Below are positions 35,094 to 44,436 of a stretch of DNA of 64,000 nucleotides, in pieces. The notes under the pieces are model-generated. The model was not told the origin of the DNA. It saw nothing but the letters and a program-made list of their open reading frames with translations, and did no database searches. Position 1 is the stretch's first letter. Every line of letters starts with the position of its first letter. The translations under genes and the position numbers were made by a program. This DNA comes from Enhygromyxa salina (lineage in GTDB: Bacteria > Myxococcota_A > Polyangia > Nannocystales > Nannocystaceae), in the NCBI RefSeq assembly GCF_000737335.2, contig NZ_JMCC02000008.1, positions 57,965-121,964 of the forward strand, read 5' to 3'.

Positions 35094-36083
35094 GTGGACG
35101 ACATTCAGGCTTCGCGAGCGGCTCCTGCCTCCCCTACACCGACGGTCGTCGTCGCCATGGGCGGTCACGCGTTCATGTTGCCGGGCGAGCGGGGCACCCA
35201 CGAGCAGGCCACCCAGAACGCGCGCGCGATCTGTAGCGCGCTGATGGTGTTCATCGAGGCTGGCTACAACCTGGTCTTGACCCACGGCAACGGGCCGCAG
35301 GTGGGCGACCTGCTCGATCAGGTCGAGCGGACCCGCGACCACATTCCCACGCGCCCGCTCGATGTATTGGTCGCCGAGACCGAGGGCAGCCTGGGCTACC
35401 TCCTGCAGCGGGCCATGCTCAACGAGCTGCGCCAGCGCGACGTTCGTCGTTATGTCGTCACCGTGATCACGCAGGTGCTGGTTGACGAGGGCGACCCCGC
35501 GTTTGCAAACCCGACCAAGCCGGTCGGTCCGTCAATGACCGAGGCGGTCGCCAAGCAGCGCGAGGCTGAACACGGGTGGGCGATCAAGCTCGACGGCAAG
35601 CGCGGCTGGCGACGCGTGGTCGCCTCGCCGCGGCCCAAGAAGGTGATCCAGCGCCACATGATCCGCGAGGCCGCGTACCGGGGCCACATCGTGATCGCGG
35701 CCGGCGGCGGGGGGATCCCGGTCACCAAGGACGCGACGTCCAACGACTATGTTGGGATCGAGGCGGTGATCGACAAGGACCTGACCTCGAGCGTGCTGGC
35801 GACCGACGTGCGCGCGGATCTGTTGGTGATCCTGACCGCCGTCGACGGCGTGTACATCAACTGGGGCACCGACGACGAGACCCGACTGGGCGCGGTGACC
35901 ATGGCCGAGTGCCGACGCTACATTGACGAAGGCCACTTTCCCGCTGGCTCGATGGGGCCCAAGGTCGAGGCGATCTACGGGTTCTTGCAGCGCGGGGGCC
36001 GACGCGGGCTGATCACCGACGCCCACAGCCTTGTCGACGCGCTCGACGGCCGGGCCGGCACCCACTTCGTTGGCCGGATCTGA
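35094..36083 (+). CDS. arcC: Carbamate kinase
   Basis: 329 residues from a GTG at 35094; a TTG at 35085 is an alternative. It makes ATP from carbamoyl phosphate and ADP, the energy-yielding last step of the arginine deiminase pathway. Recognised from 'VVVAMGGHAFMLPGE', 'LTHGNGPQVG', 'VIAAGGGGIPV', 'EAVIDKDLTSSVLA' and 'GSMGPKVEAIYGFL'. The 11-nt gap from arcA indicates an operon. Confidence 0.95.
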   Translation: MDDIQASRAAPASPTPTVVVAMGGHAFMLPGERGTHEQATQNARAICSALMVFIEAGYNLVLTHGNGPQVGDLLDQVERTRDHIPTRPLDVLVAETEGSLGYLLQRAMLNELRQRDVRRYVVTVITQVLVDEGDPAFANPTKPVGPSMTEAVAKQREAEHGWAIKLDGKRGWRRVVASPRPKKVIQRHMIREAAYRGHIVIAAGGGGIPVTKDATSNDYVGIEAVIDKDLTSSVLATDVRADLLVILTAVDGVYINWGTDDETRLGAVTMAECRRYIDEGHFPAGSMGPKVEAIYGFLQRGGRRGLITDAHSLVDALDGRAGTHFVGRI

Positions 36084-36106
36084 AGACAGCCCAGGAACAC
36101 GGTGGT

Positions 36107-37525
36107 TCAGGGCGACAGCTCTTGCTGGATGATCTGCTCGAACGCCGCGATCGGCTGGGCGCCCGTCAGCACCAAGCCATTGATGAAGAACGTGGGCGTG
36201 CCCTTGGCGTCGAGGTCTTGCTCGCAGAACGCGGCCTGCTCGTCGATGCGCTCGTCGGTCTTGGGGTCCGCGATGTCGCGACGAAAGCGCTTGATGTCGA
36301 GCCCGAGCTGCTTGGCCATGTCCTCGAGCTCGGCGTCGCTGCGCTGCTTTTGGTTGGCATAGAGCGCGTCGAACATCGGCCAGAACTGGCCCTGGTTCTC
36401 GGCCGCGACCGCGGCTCGGTGGGCGGCGCGAGCGGTGGTGTGAAACGCCAGCGGGTGGTGGCGAAAGTAGACGGCGAGGTCGCCCTTGTGATCTTGGAGC
36501 AGCTGCTGCAGCGTCGCGGTGCTGCGCTGGCAGAACGGGCAGTCGAAGTCGCCGCACATCAGGATCTGGATCTTTGGCTTGTTCGCGCCGCGCTCGGGCA
36601 GGCCGCTGAGCTGGGTCGCAAACCGCTGGGTTGGGATCGGGGGTGGCGCTGGCGTGGTCGTTGGCCGGACGTCGGCGGCTCGCTCCGCGGCGCTCGCGGC
36701 CAGGATCCGGGCCCAGACTTGGTCGGGTGGGGCGCCGGCTTGCAGCAGGCGCTCGGCGACGAGCAGCTCCTCGCGGACGATCGCGTCGACCTCCTCGAGC
36801 GACCGGGCCCCACGAAACGGACGACCATTCACGAAGAAGCTGGGGGTCGAGCGGACCGCGAAGGCCTGGCCAAACGCGATGTCGGCCTCGACCCGCTCGG
36901 CGTGGAAATTGTTGGAGACCTCGGCGAGCAGCCGCTGGGTGTCGATCCCCGCGCCCACGATCTGTTGCGCGATCGTCTCGGGGCTCAGCGCGCGGTTGTT
37001 GGCGAACAGCCACTCGTGCATGAACGCGAACTGACCCTGGCCATGAGCCGCGAGCGCCACCGCAGACGCGAATTTGGCCTGCGCGTGCATGTCGAGCGGG
37101 AACTGCCGCCAGACCACGCGCAGCCGCTGCGGATAGCGCTGCAGCAGATCGAGCATGACCCCATTGAGCCGCTGCGAGTAGGGGCACTGATAATCATAGA
37201 ACATGACGATCGTGACCAAGGGCGTGCTCGCGCCAGCCCATGGGTGATCGCCGTCGTAGTCGACGCGATAGCGCTCACCTTCAATGAGATGCGCGAGGTC
37301 GGAGCCGACTAAGCGCCAGTCGAGGACCGGCCCGACCGGGGCGCGCACCGGGGCCTCTACGATCACGCTGGGGGCGTCTGCGAAGCCACTTGGCTCGGCC
37401 GCGGGCGGCGTGGATGGCGTGGATGGGGTGATGTTGGCCGTGGGTTGGTGGCACGCCAGGACCCACGCGCACAGGAACAGGATGACGCCGAACGCGGGAC
37501 GGGCCCAAGCAGCAGCAGAGCGCAT
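36107..37525 (-). CDS. Lipoprotein with two DsbA-like thioredoxin domains
   Basis: 472 residues from the ATG at 37525; signal ends AWVLAC. Domain 1 (about 95-260) has the active-site position 'FYDYQCPYSQRL', where the second Cys is Ser (CPYS), and a cis-Pro loop 'VRSTPSFFVNGRPF'. Domain 2 (about 310-470) has 'GDFDCPFCQRS' with an intact CPFC and 'AKGTPTFFINGLVL'. One domain should therefore be redox-active and the other perhaps a monothiol or binding domain. It ends 24 nt from the convergent carbamate kinase gene. Confidence 0.88.
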   Translation of the reverse strand: MRSAAAWARPAFGVILFLCAWVLACHQPTANITPSTPSTPPAAEPSGFADAPSVIVEAPVRAPVGPVLDWRLVGSDLAHLIEGERYRVDYDGDHPWAGASTPLVTIVMFYDYQCPYSQRLNGVMLDLLQRYPQRLRVVWRQFPLDMHAQAKFASAVALAAHGQGQFAFMHEWLFANNRALSPETIAQQIVGAGIDTQRLLAEVSNNFHAERVEADIAFGQAFAVRSTPSFFVNGRPFRGARSLEEVDAIVREELLVAERLLQAGAPPDQVWARILAASAAERAADVRPTTTPAPPPIPTQRFATQLSGLPERGANKPKIQILMCGDFDCPFCQRSTATLQQLLQDHKGDLAVYFRHHPLAFHTTARAAHRAAVAAENQGQFWPMFDALYANQKQRSDAELEDMAKQLGLDIKRFRRDIADPKTDERIDEQAAFCEQDLDAKGTPTFFINGLVLTGAQPIAAFEQIIQQELSP

Positions 37526-37543
37526 GCCGAGCACTATACGCGG

Positions 37544-37969
37544 TTAATCCTCGCCGCCAGCGCGGCGCCCAGCCTTCTTTTGGCTCACTCGACGCTTCTC
37601 ATCCAATCGCCGCCGCTTCGCCGCCTTGCTCGGGCGCGTCGCCCGACGCGACTTTGGCCGGTCCAGCGCCGCCTGAACCAACCCGGCCAGTCGCTCGCGC
37701 GCCAGCTCCAAATTTCGATCTTGGCTCCGCGCGCTGGAGCTCGAGATCAACACGTTGCCGTCGCCATCGACCCTTCTGCCTGCGAGCGCGACCAGTCGCT
37801 CCCGCGCCCAAGCCGGCAGCACCGACGAGCTCGCCAACGCCCAGCGCAGCTGCACCTTCGTCGCGACCTTGTTGACGTTCTGCCCGCCCGGACCGCCGCT
37901 TGCGACCGCTGTCCACGACAGCTCGCGCGCGGGGATCTCGATGTCGCTGGTCACCGTCAGGTTCTCCAT
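37544..37969 (-). CDS. arfB: Alternative ribosome-rescue factor ArfB (peptidyl-tRNA hydrolase)
   Basis: 141 residues. The catalytic GGQ sits in 'ASGGPGGQNVNKVATKVQLR', followed by 'LISSSSARSQDRN' and a basic C-terminal tail rich in Lys/Arg, which in ArfB enters the mRNA channel. Size and tail distinguish it from RF1/RF2. It hydrolyses peptidyl-tRNA on stalled ribosomes. Confidence 0.95.
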   Translation of the reverse strand: MENLTVTSDIEIPARELSWTAVASGGPGGQNVNKVATKVQLRWALASSSVLPAWARERLVALAGRRVDGDGNVLISSSSARSQDRNLELARERLAGLVQAALDRPKSRRATRPSKAAKRRRLDEKRRVSQKKAGRRAGGED

Positions 37970-38011
37970 GGCGCGCGCAGTGTAGCGACGATCCCCGCCA
38001 GCGCCACCCGC

Positions 38012-40372
38012 TCAGCGCCACCAGATCGCGTCGGCTCGCGCGCGCGCCGTTGCTTTGATCTGGCGAAACAGCAGCTCCGATCGCAGCGGCTCCAACGCGG
38101 CGCAGTGCTCCAACCAATCGGCGTCTGCGAGCGGTCCCTCTCCCGCGAGCGCGAGCCAGCGCAGCCCCAGCTGCGGGTGACCGTGGCGCATCGCGGCCTC
38201 GCACGCGACCTGCAAAACGGTCGTGCGAAACCGAGGGTTGGGCACCAACGGCAGCGCCTGCTCGACCCGCGCGACGAGCTCGTCCGCCGTGAGCGGATCG
38301 AGCCACAGCGTCGCGGCGAACTCGTAGATCGGCGACCCGGGCGCGAGCAGATCCGCCATGGCAGCGGCAGGGCCAGCGAGGCGAGCCGGATCGCCAAGCC
38401 AATTCGCGGCCCGCAGCTGCAGCAGCACGACCGGGAAGTCCGTGGGCCGAGGCTCGACCGCGTAGTAGCGGCCAAGCCAGCCGTCGTAGGAAGGGACCTC
38501 ACCGCGCAGCACGTGGTACCGCGCGATCGGGGGCAGGCAAAACGCCAAGCTGGGTTCGAGCTCGAACGCCAGCTCGAGGTTGTCGATCCCCGCGAGCGGG
38601 CGCCCGCCTTCGACCTGCAGCTGGCCGAGGTAGGCCAGCGCAGACGCGTAGGTCGGGGCGATCGTGAGGGCGTACGAGAGCGAGCGCGCGCCGCTGCGGT
38701 AGTCGCCGGCTTGGGTGTGCCAGCGGGCCGCGGCCAGGTGGGTCTCCGCCACCTCCGGCGCCCACCCGAGCGCGACCTCGATCGCCTGCTCGGCCATGCT
38801 CTGGTAGTCGGGCTCTTCGTCCGTTCGCGGCAAGAACCACGCATGCATGCACGCGTTGGCGTAGGCCGCCAGCGCGGGCTTGAAGCTTGGCGCCAGCGTC
38901 AGGCTGCGCTGCAGATGTTCGATCGCGCCGTCGGGCTCCTTGAACTTCCACAGCCGGGCGAGCTGGCGCGCGCGCAGGTAGTGCTCGACGGCCTCCGGGG
39001 TGGCGTCGCCGCGGTGGACCGAGTGCTCGACCTCGAGCCGCAGCGCCTCGGCGATGCGCTTGCCAAGCTTGTCTTGCAGCTCGAACACGTCGCCGATCGA
39101 TCCCTCGAAGCGCTCGCTCCAGCGCTGGAAACCGGTCGCCCCATCGAGCAGGCGGGCCGAGATGCGGACCCGCTCCCCGACCACCTGGACCGTGCCGTCG
39201 ACGAGCGCGTCGACGCCCAGCTCGCGGCCGATCTCTCGCGGGTCGCGATCGCGGCGGTTGGCGTAGCGGGCCGTGGCGCCGCCGCCCGAGACCCGCAGGC
39301 CGTTGGTCTGCGCCAGCAGATCGATCAGCTCGTCGCCAAGGGCCTCGCCGATATAGGCGCTGTCAGCGGGTCCGCGGTGCGAGAAGGGCAACACCGCGAG
39401 CGCGAGCTGTCGGACCAGCGCGGGGGTGTTGTCGGCGTTGTCACTCGCCTGCGCTGCCACCAACTCGGCGAGCAGCTCGGCGACCGCTGCGGCCACCCGA
39501 TCGGCGCTTGGGCGCTCGCTTGGTTCGCGCGCGAGCATCAGCGAGAGCAGCTGCGCGAGCCCAGGATCCAGGTTGTGGGTGGCCGCTAGATCTGGCGGGG
39601 GCTCGTGGAGCCGCGCGAGCGCGGCCTGCATGAGGTTGACCGCCGACCCCGGCTCGGCGCCGGTCCGCGAGAACGGCAGCTCGCCCGTGAGCAGCTCGTG
39701 AAGCATGAGCCCAAGCGCGTACACGTCGGTGGCCGAGCTGAGCGGCTCACCAGCGAGCTGCTCGGGCGCCATGTAGGCCGGCGTGCCCACGGTCCCGTTG
39801 GTGTTGAGGGTGGCGTCGGATCCATGCAGGCCGCGGGCGACGCCAAAGTCCGTGATGATCACCCGGCCACCGGCGCGACCCGTGTCGGCGTTGGTGCCCT
39901 CGACCAGCACGTTGCTGGGCTTGAGATCCCTGTGCACGACCTGGGCCGCGTGGGCGGCCGCGAGGCCCTCGGCGATCTGAACCGTGATGTCGAGCACCGT
40001 CGCGCGCTCGAGTCGACGCCCGCGGGTGAGCGCGTCGAGGCCCTGGCCATCGACGTACTCCATGGTCAGGAACCGGCGTCCGTCTTGCTCGCCAAGGTCG
40101 TAGGTGCGCGCGGCGTTGCGATGGGTGACCCGTCGCGCGAGCCGAACCTCGCGGCGAAATCGCTCGATGCCGTCGGGGGTCTCGCTGGTGAGATCGAGCA
40201 GCTTGAGCGCGACGACCTCGTTGAGCTCGAGGTCGCGGACGCGATAGACCGCGCCCATACCCCCGCGCCCCAGCAGCGCCTCGAGCAGGTAGCGCTCGGC
40301 GAAACACTGACCGATCACGATCCCCGACTGCAGGCGATCGGTTGGTTGGTCCTCGGCCACCGTGTCGGCCAC
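38012..40372 (-). CDS. Ser/Thr protein kinase with TolB-like and TPR-like regions (copy A)
   Basis: 786 residues, no obvious membrane helix. Kinase domain about 27-290: Gly loop 'LLGRGGMGAVYRV', 'VVALKLLD', catalytic 'HRDLKPSNVLVEG', 'DFGVARG' and 'GTPAYMAPEQ'. Residues about 318-430 form the TolB/FlgO-like module common behind such kinases ('LAVLPFSHRGP', 'DALVDGTVQVVGERVRISAR', 'WSERFEGSIGDVFELQDKL'). The rest is TPR-like helices. It is closely similar throughout to the next upstream kinase, so the pair arose by duplication. A signalling substrate is not apparent. Confidence 0.92.
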   Translation of the reverse strand: MADTVAEDQPTDRLQSGIVIGQCFAERYLLEALLGRGGMGAVYRVRDLELNEVVALKLLDLTSETPDGIERFRREVRLARRVTHRNAARTYDLGEQDGRRFLTMEYVDGQGLDALTRGRRLERATVLDITVQIAEGLAAAHAAQVVHRDLKPSNVLVEGTNADTGRAGGRVIITDFGVARGLHGSDATLNTNGTVGTPAYMAPEQLAGEPLSSATDVYALGLMLHELLTGELPFSRTGAEPGSAVNLMQAALARLHEPPPDLAATHNLDPGLAQLLSLMLAREPSERPSADRVAAAVAELLAELVAAQASDNADNTPALVRQLALAVLPFSHRGPADSAYIGEALGDELIDLLAQTNGLRVSGGGATARYANRRDRDPREIGRELGVDALVDGTVQVVGERVRISARLLDGATGFQRWSERFEGSIGDVFELQDKLGKRIAEALRLEVEHSVHRGDATPEAVEHYLRARQLARLWKFKEPDGAIEHLQRSLTLAPSFKPALAAYANACMHAWFLPRTDEEPDYQSMAEQAIEVALGWAPEVAETHLAAARWHTQAGDYRSGARSLSYALTIAPTYASALAYLGQLQVEGGRPLAGIDNLELAFELEPSLAFCLPPIARYHVLRGEVPSYDGWLGRYYAVEPRPTDFPVVLLQLRAANWLGDPARLAGPAAAMADLLAPGSPIYEFAATLWLDPLTADELVARVEQALPLVPNPRFRTTVLQVACEAAMRHGHPQLGLRWLALAGEGPLADADWLEHCAALEPLRSELLFRQIKATARARADAIWWR

Positions 40373-40444
40373 ATGCTCACGCTACCAGACGGATCGCCGA
40401 CCGGGGATGGTCACGTGGCCGCGCGAAAACGGGCCCCGCGAAGC

Positions 40445-42901
40445 TCAGCGGCTGGTCTGGGTCGCGCTCACGCTCGGAGCCGCCCACACAGCTTCCGCCC
40501 GGCCTCGCACGATTGTTCGCACGGCCTCGAACTCCGGCCGGTGCCGCAGCGGCGAGAACAACGGGCAGTGCTCGAGCCAGTGAAAGTCGACGAGCACCCC
40601 CGCGGCGGCCAGCTGGATGTACTCCATGGCCAGATCTTCGAGACCGTGAAACATGGCGGCTTCCGCCCCGAGCTGGCGCACCAGCGAGGCGAAGCGGGGG
40701 TTTCGGGTCACCTCGAACACACCCTCGAAGGCCGCGCGCAGGTCATCGGCGCTCGCCTTGGGGAGCGTCATGACCCTCGCGTAGGACACCAGCGCGAAGG
40801 TGTTGGGGATGCTGTCACCGAGCCGGGCGCGGGCCTCGGCGAGCTGTTCGTGGTCGCCGTACCACCCCGCCACGCGGATCTGGAGGGTCGTGATCGGAAG
40901 ATCGTTGTCGCGGCCGGTCGCGGCGTAAAATCGCGCGAGCTGTTCCCGGTAGCCGTCGAGATCGCCGTCGAGCGCTCGGTAGCGGGCGATGTCCTGGATC
41001 GATCGGATCAGGCCCGGGTCGAGCTCGAAGGCGAGCTCGAGGTGGTCGACGCCCTGCTCGGGTCGGCCGGCTTCGATCTGCAGCCGACCCAGGTACTCGT
41101 GGGCGGCGGCGTAGGTCGGGGCGATCCGCAGGGCCTGACGCAGGGACTCCGCGGCGGGCTTGTAGTGGCCGTGCTGGACGGCGTGGATCGCCGCGGCGAG
41201 GTGGGTCTCGGCGAGCTCGGGGGCGCCGGACACAGCCAGCGCGACGGCGTCGCAGGCCAGCGTCTCCCAGTCTGGCTCGTCGGGCTTCCAGCTTGGCAAG
41301 AACCACGCGCGCAAGCAGGCGATCGCGTGACCGGCCATGGCTGGCTTGAACTGCGGGGCGAGCTCGCGGCACTTCTCGTACTGGGCCAGCGCGCCGGACG
41401 GGCCCTTCCAGTCCCAGGTGCGGGCCAGCTGCCGCGCGCGCAGGTAGAACTCGATCGCCTCGAGCGGCGCGTCACCGCGGTGGGCGATGTCTTCGAGCTC
41501 GAGCCGCAGCGCCTCTGCGATCCGCCGGCCCATCTTGTCTTGCAGCTCGAACACGTCCTCGAGCGCGCCATCGTAGCGCTCGCTCCACAGCTGAAAGCCG
41601 CTGTTCACGTCGAGCAGCCGGGCCGAGATCCGCACGCGCTTGCCCGCGAGCTGCACGGTGCCGTCAACGATCACGTCGACGCCAAGATCGCTGCCGATCA
41701 TGCGAGGGTCCCGATCACCGGCGTCGGCGAACCGGGCCGTGGCGCCGCTGCCCGAGACCCGCAGCCCCCGCATGGTCGAGAGCACATCGATCAGCTCGTC
41801 GCTGAGCGCCTCCGCGATGTAGCGCTCGTCCTCGGGGCCGCGGAACCGAAACGGCAGCACCGCGAGGGCGCGCCCGCCGGTTGGGGTGGGGGTGCCGAGC
41901 GCAGACGGGGTGGGGTTGGGCCGGCTGCCGGGCATCGCCGAGGTCACGGCAACGGACATGGCGAGGGCCTGGGCGGAACCCCCAGCGCGGGAGCTGTCGC
42001 GCGCGGCCGGCATGCCCAGCGTGCGATCGTCGGGACCCACCTCGCTGCAGACCCCGCCAAGCAGCTCCGCGAGCGCGCTGGCCGACTCGATGCGATCGCC
42101 GATCTCGCGGGCGAGACAGCGCGTGAGCACGTTGACGAGGGGCGGCGGGATCTTGGGATCGGCGGCGAAGTCGGGCAGCGGTTGGTGGAGCCGGGCGAGC
42201 GCGATCGCCATTGGAGATCCGCCCGTGAACGGCAGCCGGCCGGTCAGCATCTCGTGGAGGATCAGCCCGAGCGCGTAGAGATCGGCCCGCTCGCCGACCC
42301 GCTCGCCCGAGACTTGCTCGGGTGCCATGTACGCCGGGGTGCCAAGCAGGCCGCCGGTCTGCAAGGTGGCGTCGTTGCCTTGCATGGCCCGCGCGATCCC
42401 AAAGTCAGTCAGAACGATCCGGCCCGTTCGCTCGACCAGCACGTTGGCGGGCTTGAGATCCCTGTGGATCACCCCGGCTTCGTGGGCCGCGGCCAGGCCC
42501 TCCGCGATCTGCTGGGCGAACCCGACCGCGCGCGCGCAGCTGAGCTGCTGCCGACCCAGGAAGGTCCGCAGGCTCTCGCCGTCGACGTACTCCATCGTCA
42601 AGAACCGCCAGGACTCGTGCTCGCCCAGATCGTAGGTTCGCGCGGCGTTGCGGTGGGTGACGCGTCGCGCCAGCCGGACCTCCCGGCGGAACCGCTCGAC
42701 CGCCTCGGGGCTGGCGATCGAGCCGTCGAGCAGCTTGAGGGCGACCACCTCCGCGACCTCCCGGTCGTGGACACGAAACACCGACCCCATGCCGCCGCGC
42801 CCAAGCAGCTGCTGGATCTCGTAGCGCTCGGCGAACACGTCACCGATCTTGACGCCCGTGCGGACGACGGAGGTGGCGTCGTCCCCTTCGGTCTGGGCCA
42901 T
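40445..42901 (-). CDS. Ser/Thr protein kinase with TolB-like and TPR-like regions (copy B)
   Basis: 818 residues from the ATG at 42901. The kinase domain has 'LLGRGGMGSVFRV', 'HRDLKPANVLVER', 'DFGIARAM' and 'GTPAYMAPEQ'. An Ala/Ser/Pro/Thr linker (about 300-345) precedes the TolB/FlgO-like module ('LAVLPFRFRGPEDERYIAEA', 'VDVIVDGTVQLAGKRVRISA') and a TPR-like C-terminal half. Same architecture and order as copy A, 72 nt downstream. Confidence 0.92.
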   Translation of the reverse strand: MAQTEGDDATSVVRTGVKIGDVFAERYEIQQLLGRGGMGSVFRVHDREVAEVVALKLLDGSIASPEAVERFRREVRLARRVTHRNAARTYDLGEHESWRFLTMEYVDGESLRTFLGRQQLSCARAVGFAQQIAEGLAAAHEAGVIHRDLKPANVLVERTGRIVLTDFGIARAMQGNDATLQTGGLLGTPAYMAPEQVSGERVGERADLYALGLILHEMLTGRLPFTGGSPMAIALARLHQPLPDFAADPKIPPPLVNVLTRCLAREIGDRIESASALAELLGGVCSEVGPDDRTLGMPAARDSSRAGGSAQALAMSVAVTSAMPGSRPNPTPSALGTPTPTGGRALAVLPFRFRGPEDERYIAEALSDELIDVLSTMRGLRVSGSGATARFADAGDRDPRMIGSDLGVDVIVDGTVQLAGKRVRISARLLDVNSGFQLWSERYDGALEDVFELQDKMGRRIAEALRLELEDIAHRGDAPLEAIEFYLRARQLARTWDWKGPSGALAQYEKCRELAPQFKPAMAGHAIACLRAWFLPSWKPDEPDWETLACDAVALAVSGAPELAETHLAAAIHAVQHGHYKPAAESLRQALRIAPTYAAAHEYLGRLQIEAGRPEQGVDHLELAFELDPGLIRSIQDIARYRALDGDLDGYREQLARFYAATGRDNDLPITTLQIRVAGWYGDHEQLAEARARLGDSIPNTFALVSYARVMTLPKASADDLRAAFEGVFEVTRNPRFASLVRQLGAEAAMFHGLEDLAMEYIQLAAAGVLVDFHWLEHCPLFSPLRHRPEFEAVRTIVRGRAEAVWAAPSVSATQTSR

Positions 42902-43066
42902 GCCGAAACCTATCAGATGCCGGTGCAGGCCTGCCAAGCTGGGTGACGTTTGGTCGTTGGTACAGGGTGACGGTCAGACGGAATCGCGCATGAGGCGCTT
43001 CGTTGATGGATCCGCCTGGTGGTCGGACCCCCGATCCCCCAGCCAATCCCGTAGCATGGCCCGGCC

Positions 43067-44305
43067 TTGGGACTCTCGCGCATCGTCTCGATCTTCGGCG
43101 CCCTGACCATGCTCGCGATCGCGTACGCGCTCTCGAGCGATCGCAAGCGGGTCAGCCTGCGCGTGGTCTTGTGGGGGGTCGGCCTGCAGTGGGCCTTCGC
43201 GGCGCTGTTGTTGTGGGTGCCGGCTGGCAAGGTCGGGCTCGAGGCGCTGGCTGGGTTCGTGACCGGCGTGCTCGCGCACTCCTACGCGGGCTCGGAATTC
43301 TTGTTTGGCTCGCTGGGCGCAAAGAGTGGGGGCGAGAGCGGCTTCGGGGTCGTGTTCGCGTTTCAGATCCTGCCCACGATCGTGTTCGTGGCGGCCCTGT
43401 TCGCGGTGCTCTACCACCTCGGGGTCATGCAGCTGATCGTTGGCGTGCTCGCCAAGGTCATGGTCGCGACGATGGGCACGAGCGGGGCCGAGTCGCTGTC
43501 GGTTGGCGCCGCGGTGTTCATGGGCCAGACCGAGGCGCCCCTGACGATCCGTCCGTTCCTCGAGGGGCTGACCAAGAGCGAGCTGTTCTTGGTCATGGTC
43601 AGCGGCATGGCAACGGTATCGGGCGCGATCTTGGCCGCCTACGTGATGATCGGCAACGTCGAGATGAAGTTCCTGCTCGCGGCGGTGGCGATGACGGCCC
43701 CGGCCTGCGTGGTCACGGCCAAGCTGATGATCCCCGAGGACGACAAGCCGGTGACCCTGGGCCAGAGCAATTTCGACCTGCCCAAGGACGAGGACTCCAA
43801 CCTGTTGCTGGCCGCCGCCAACGGGACCACCGACGGGCTCAAGCTCGCCGTCAACGTTGGCGCCATGCTGATCGCGTTCATCGCGTTGGTCTCGCTGATC
43901 AACGCCGGGTTTGGGTTGATCGAGATCGGCGGCGAGCCGCTGACCTTGCAGCGCATGCTGGGCTGGATCATGGCCCCGGTCGCGTTCTTGATGGGCGTGC
44001 CCTGGTCCGAGTGCATCACCGTGGGTGGGGTGCTTGGGACCCGCACGGTCGTCAACGAGATCGTCGCGTTCATTCAATTGTCCGAGGTCATGGGCTCGCT
44101 CAGCACCCGCTCGCACCAGATCGCAACCTTCGCGGTGTGCGGGTTTGCCAACGTGTCCAGCATCGGGATCCAGATCGGCGGGCTCGGGGCGCTCGCGCCC
44201 AGCCGGCGAGGGGACATCGCCAACCTCGGTGTCCGAGCGCTGATCGCAGCGACCCTGGCCAACTTCATGACGGCCTGTGTGGCGGGCGCGCTGTTGGCGG
44301 GCTGA
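43067..44305 (+). CDS. Concentrative nucleoside transporter (CNT/NupC family)
   Basis: 412 residues from a TTG at 43067; no ATG in this frame lies near. It contains the family's conserved 'FQILPTIVFVAALFAVLYHL', 'GTSGAESLSVGAAVFMGQTE' and 'PWSECITVGGVLGTRTVVNE', with nucleoside- and sodium-contacting residues. It imports nucleosides with Na+ or H+. With the urate operon 30 kb away, purine salvage and breakdown are both covered, though not by linked genes. Confidence 0.93.
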   Translation: MGLSRIVSIFGALTMLAIAYALSSDRKRVSLRVVLWGVGLQWAFAALLLWVPAGKVGLEALAGFVTGVLAHSYAGSEFLFGSLGAKSGGESGFGVVFAFQILPTIVFVAALFAVLYHLGVMQLIVGVLAKVMVATMGTSGAESLSVGAAVFMGQTEAPLTIRPFLEGLTKSELFLVMVSGMATVSGAILAAYVMIGNVEMKFLLAAVAMTAPACVVTAKLMIPEDDKPVTLGQSNFDLPKDEDSNLLLAAANGTTDGLKLAVNVGAMLIAFIALVSLINAGFGLIEIGGEPLTLQRMLGWIMAPVAFLMGVPWSECITVGGVLGTRTVVNEIVAFIQLSEVMGSLSTRSHQIATFAVCGFANVSSIGIQIGGLGALAPSRRGDIANLGVRALIAATLANFMTACVAGALLAG

Positions 44306-44436
44306 GCCGGAGCCGACCTGGGACACCCTCCCTGGCGGTTGGACTGGTTCACCCCGGGCAGCGAACTCAGCTCGGGCGAGGGCTTGTCCTGGACGCGACC
44401 GCGGGAACCGGCGACACTTCGCGTAGGGAGCTCAGC

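Noticed and set aside
39605..42946. Plus-strand open frame of more than 1100 codons opposite the two kinase genes
   Set aside because: Antisense to genes with intact kinase motifs; such long shadows are expected at this GC content.
43003..44436. In-frame upstream extension of the AAA ATPase through the transporter region
   Set aside because: The transporter is clear in another frame, and the ATPase has its own ribosome site and family-typical start at 44437.
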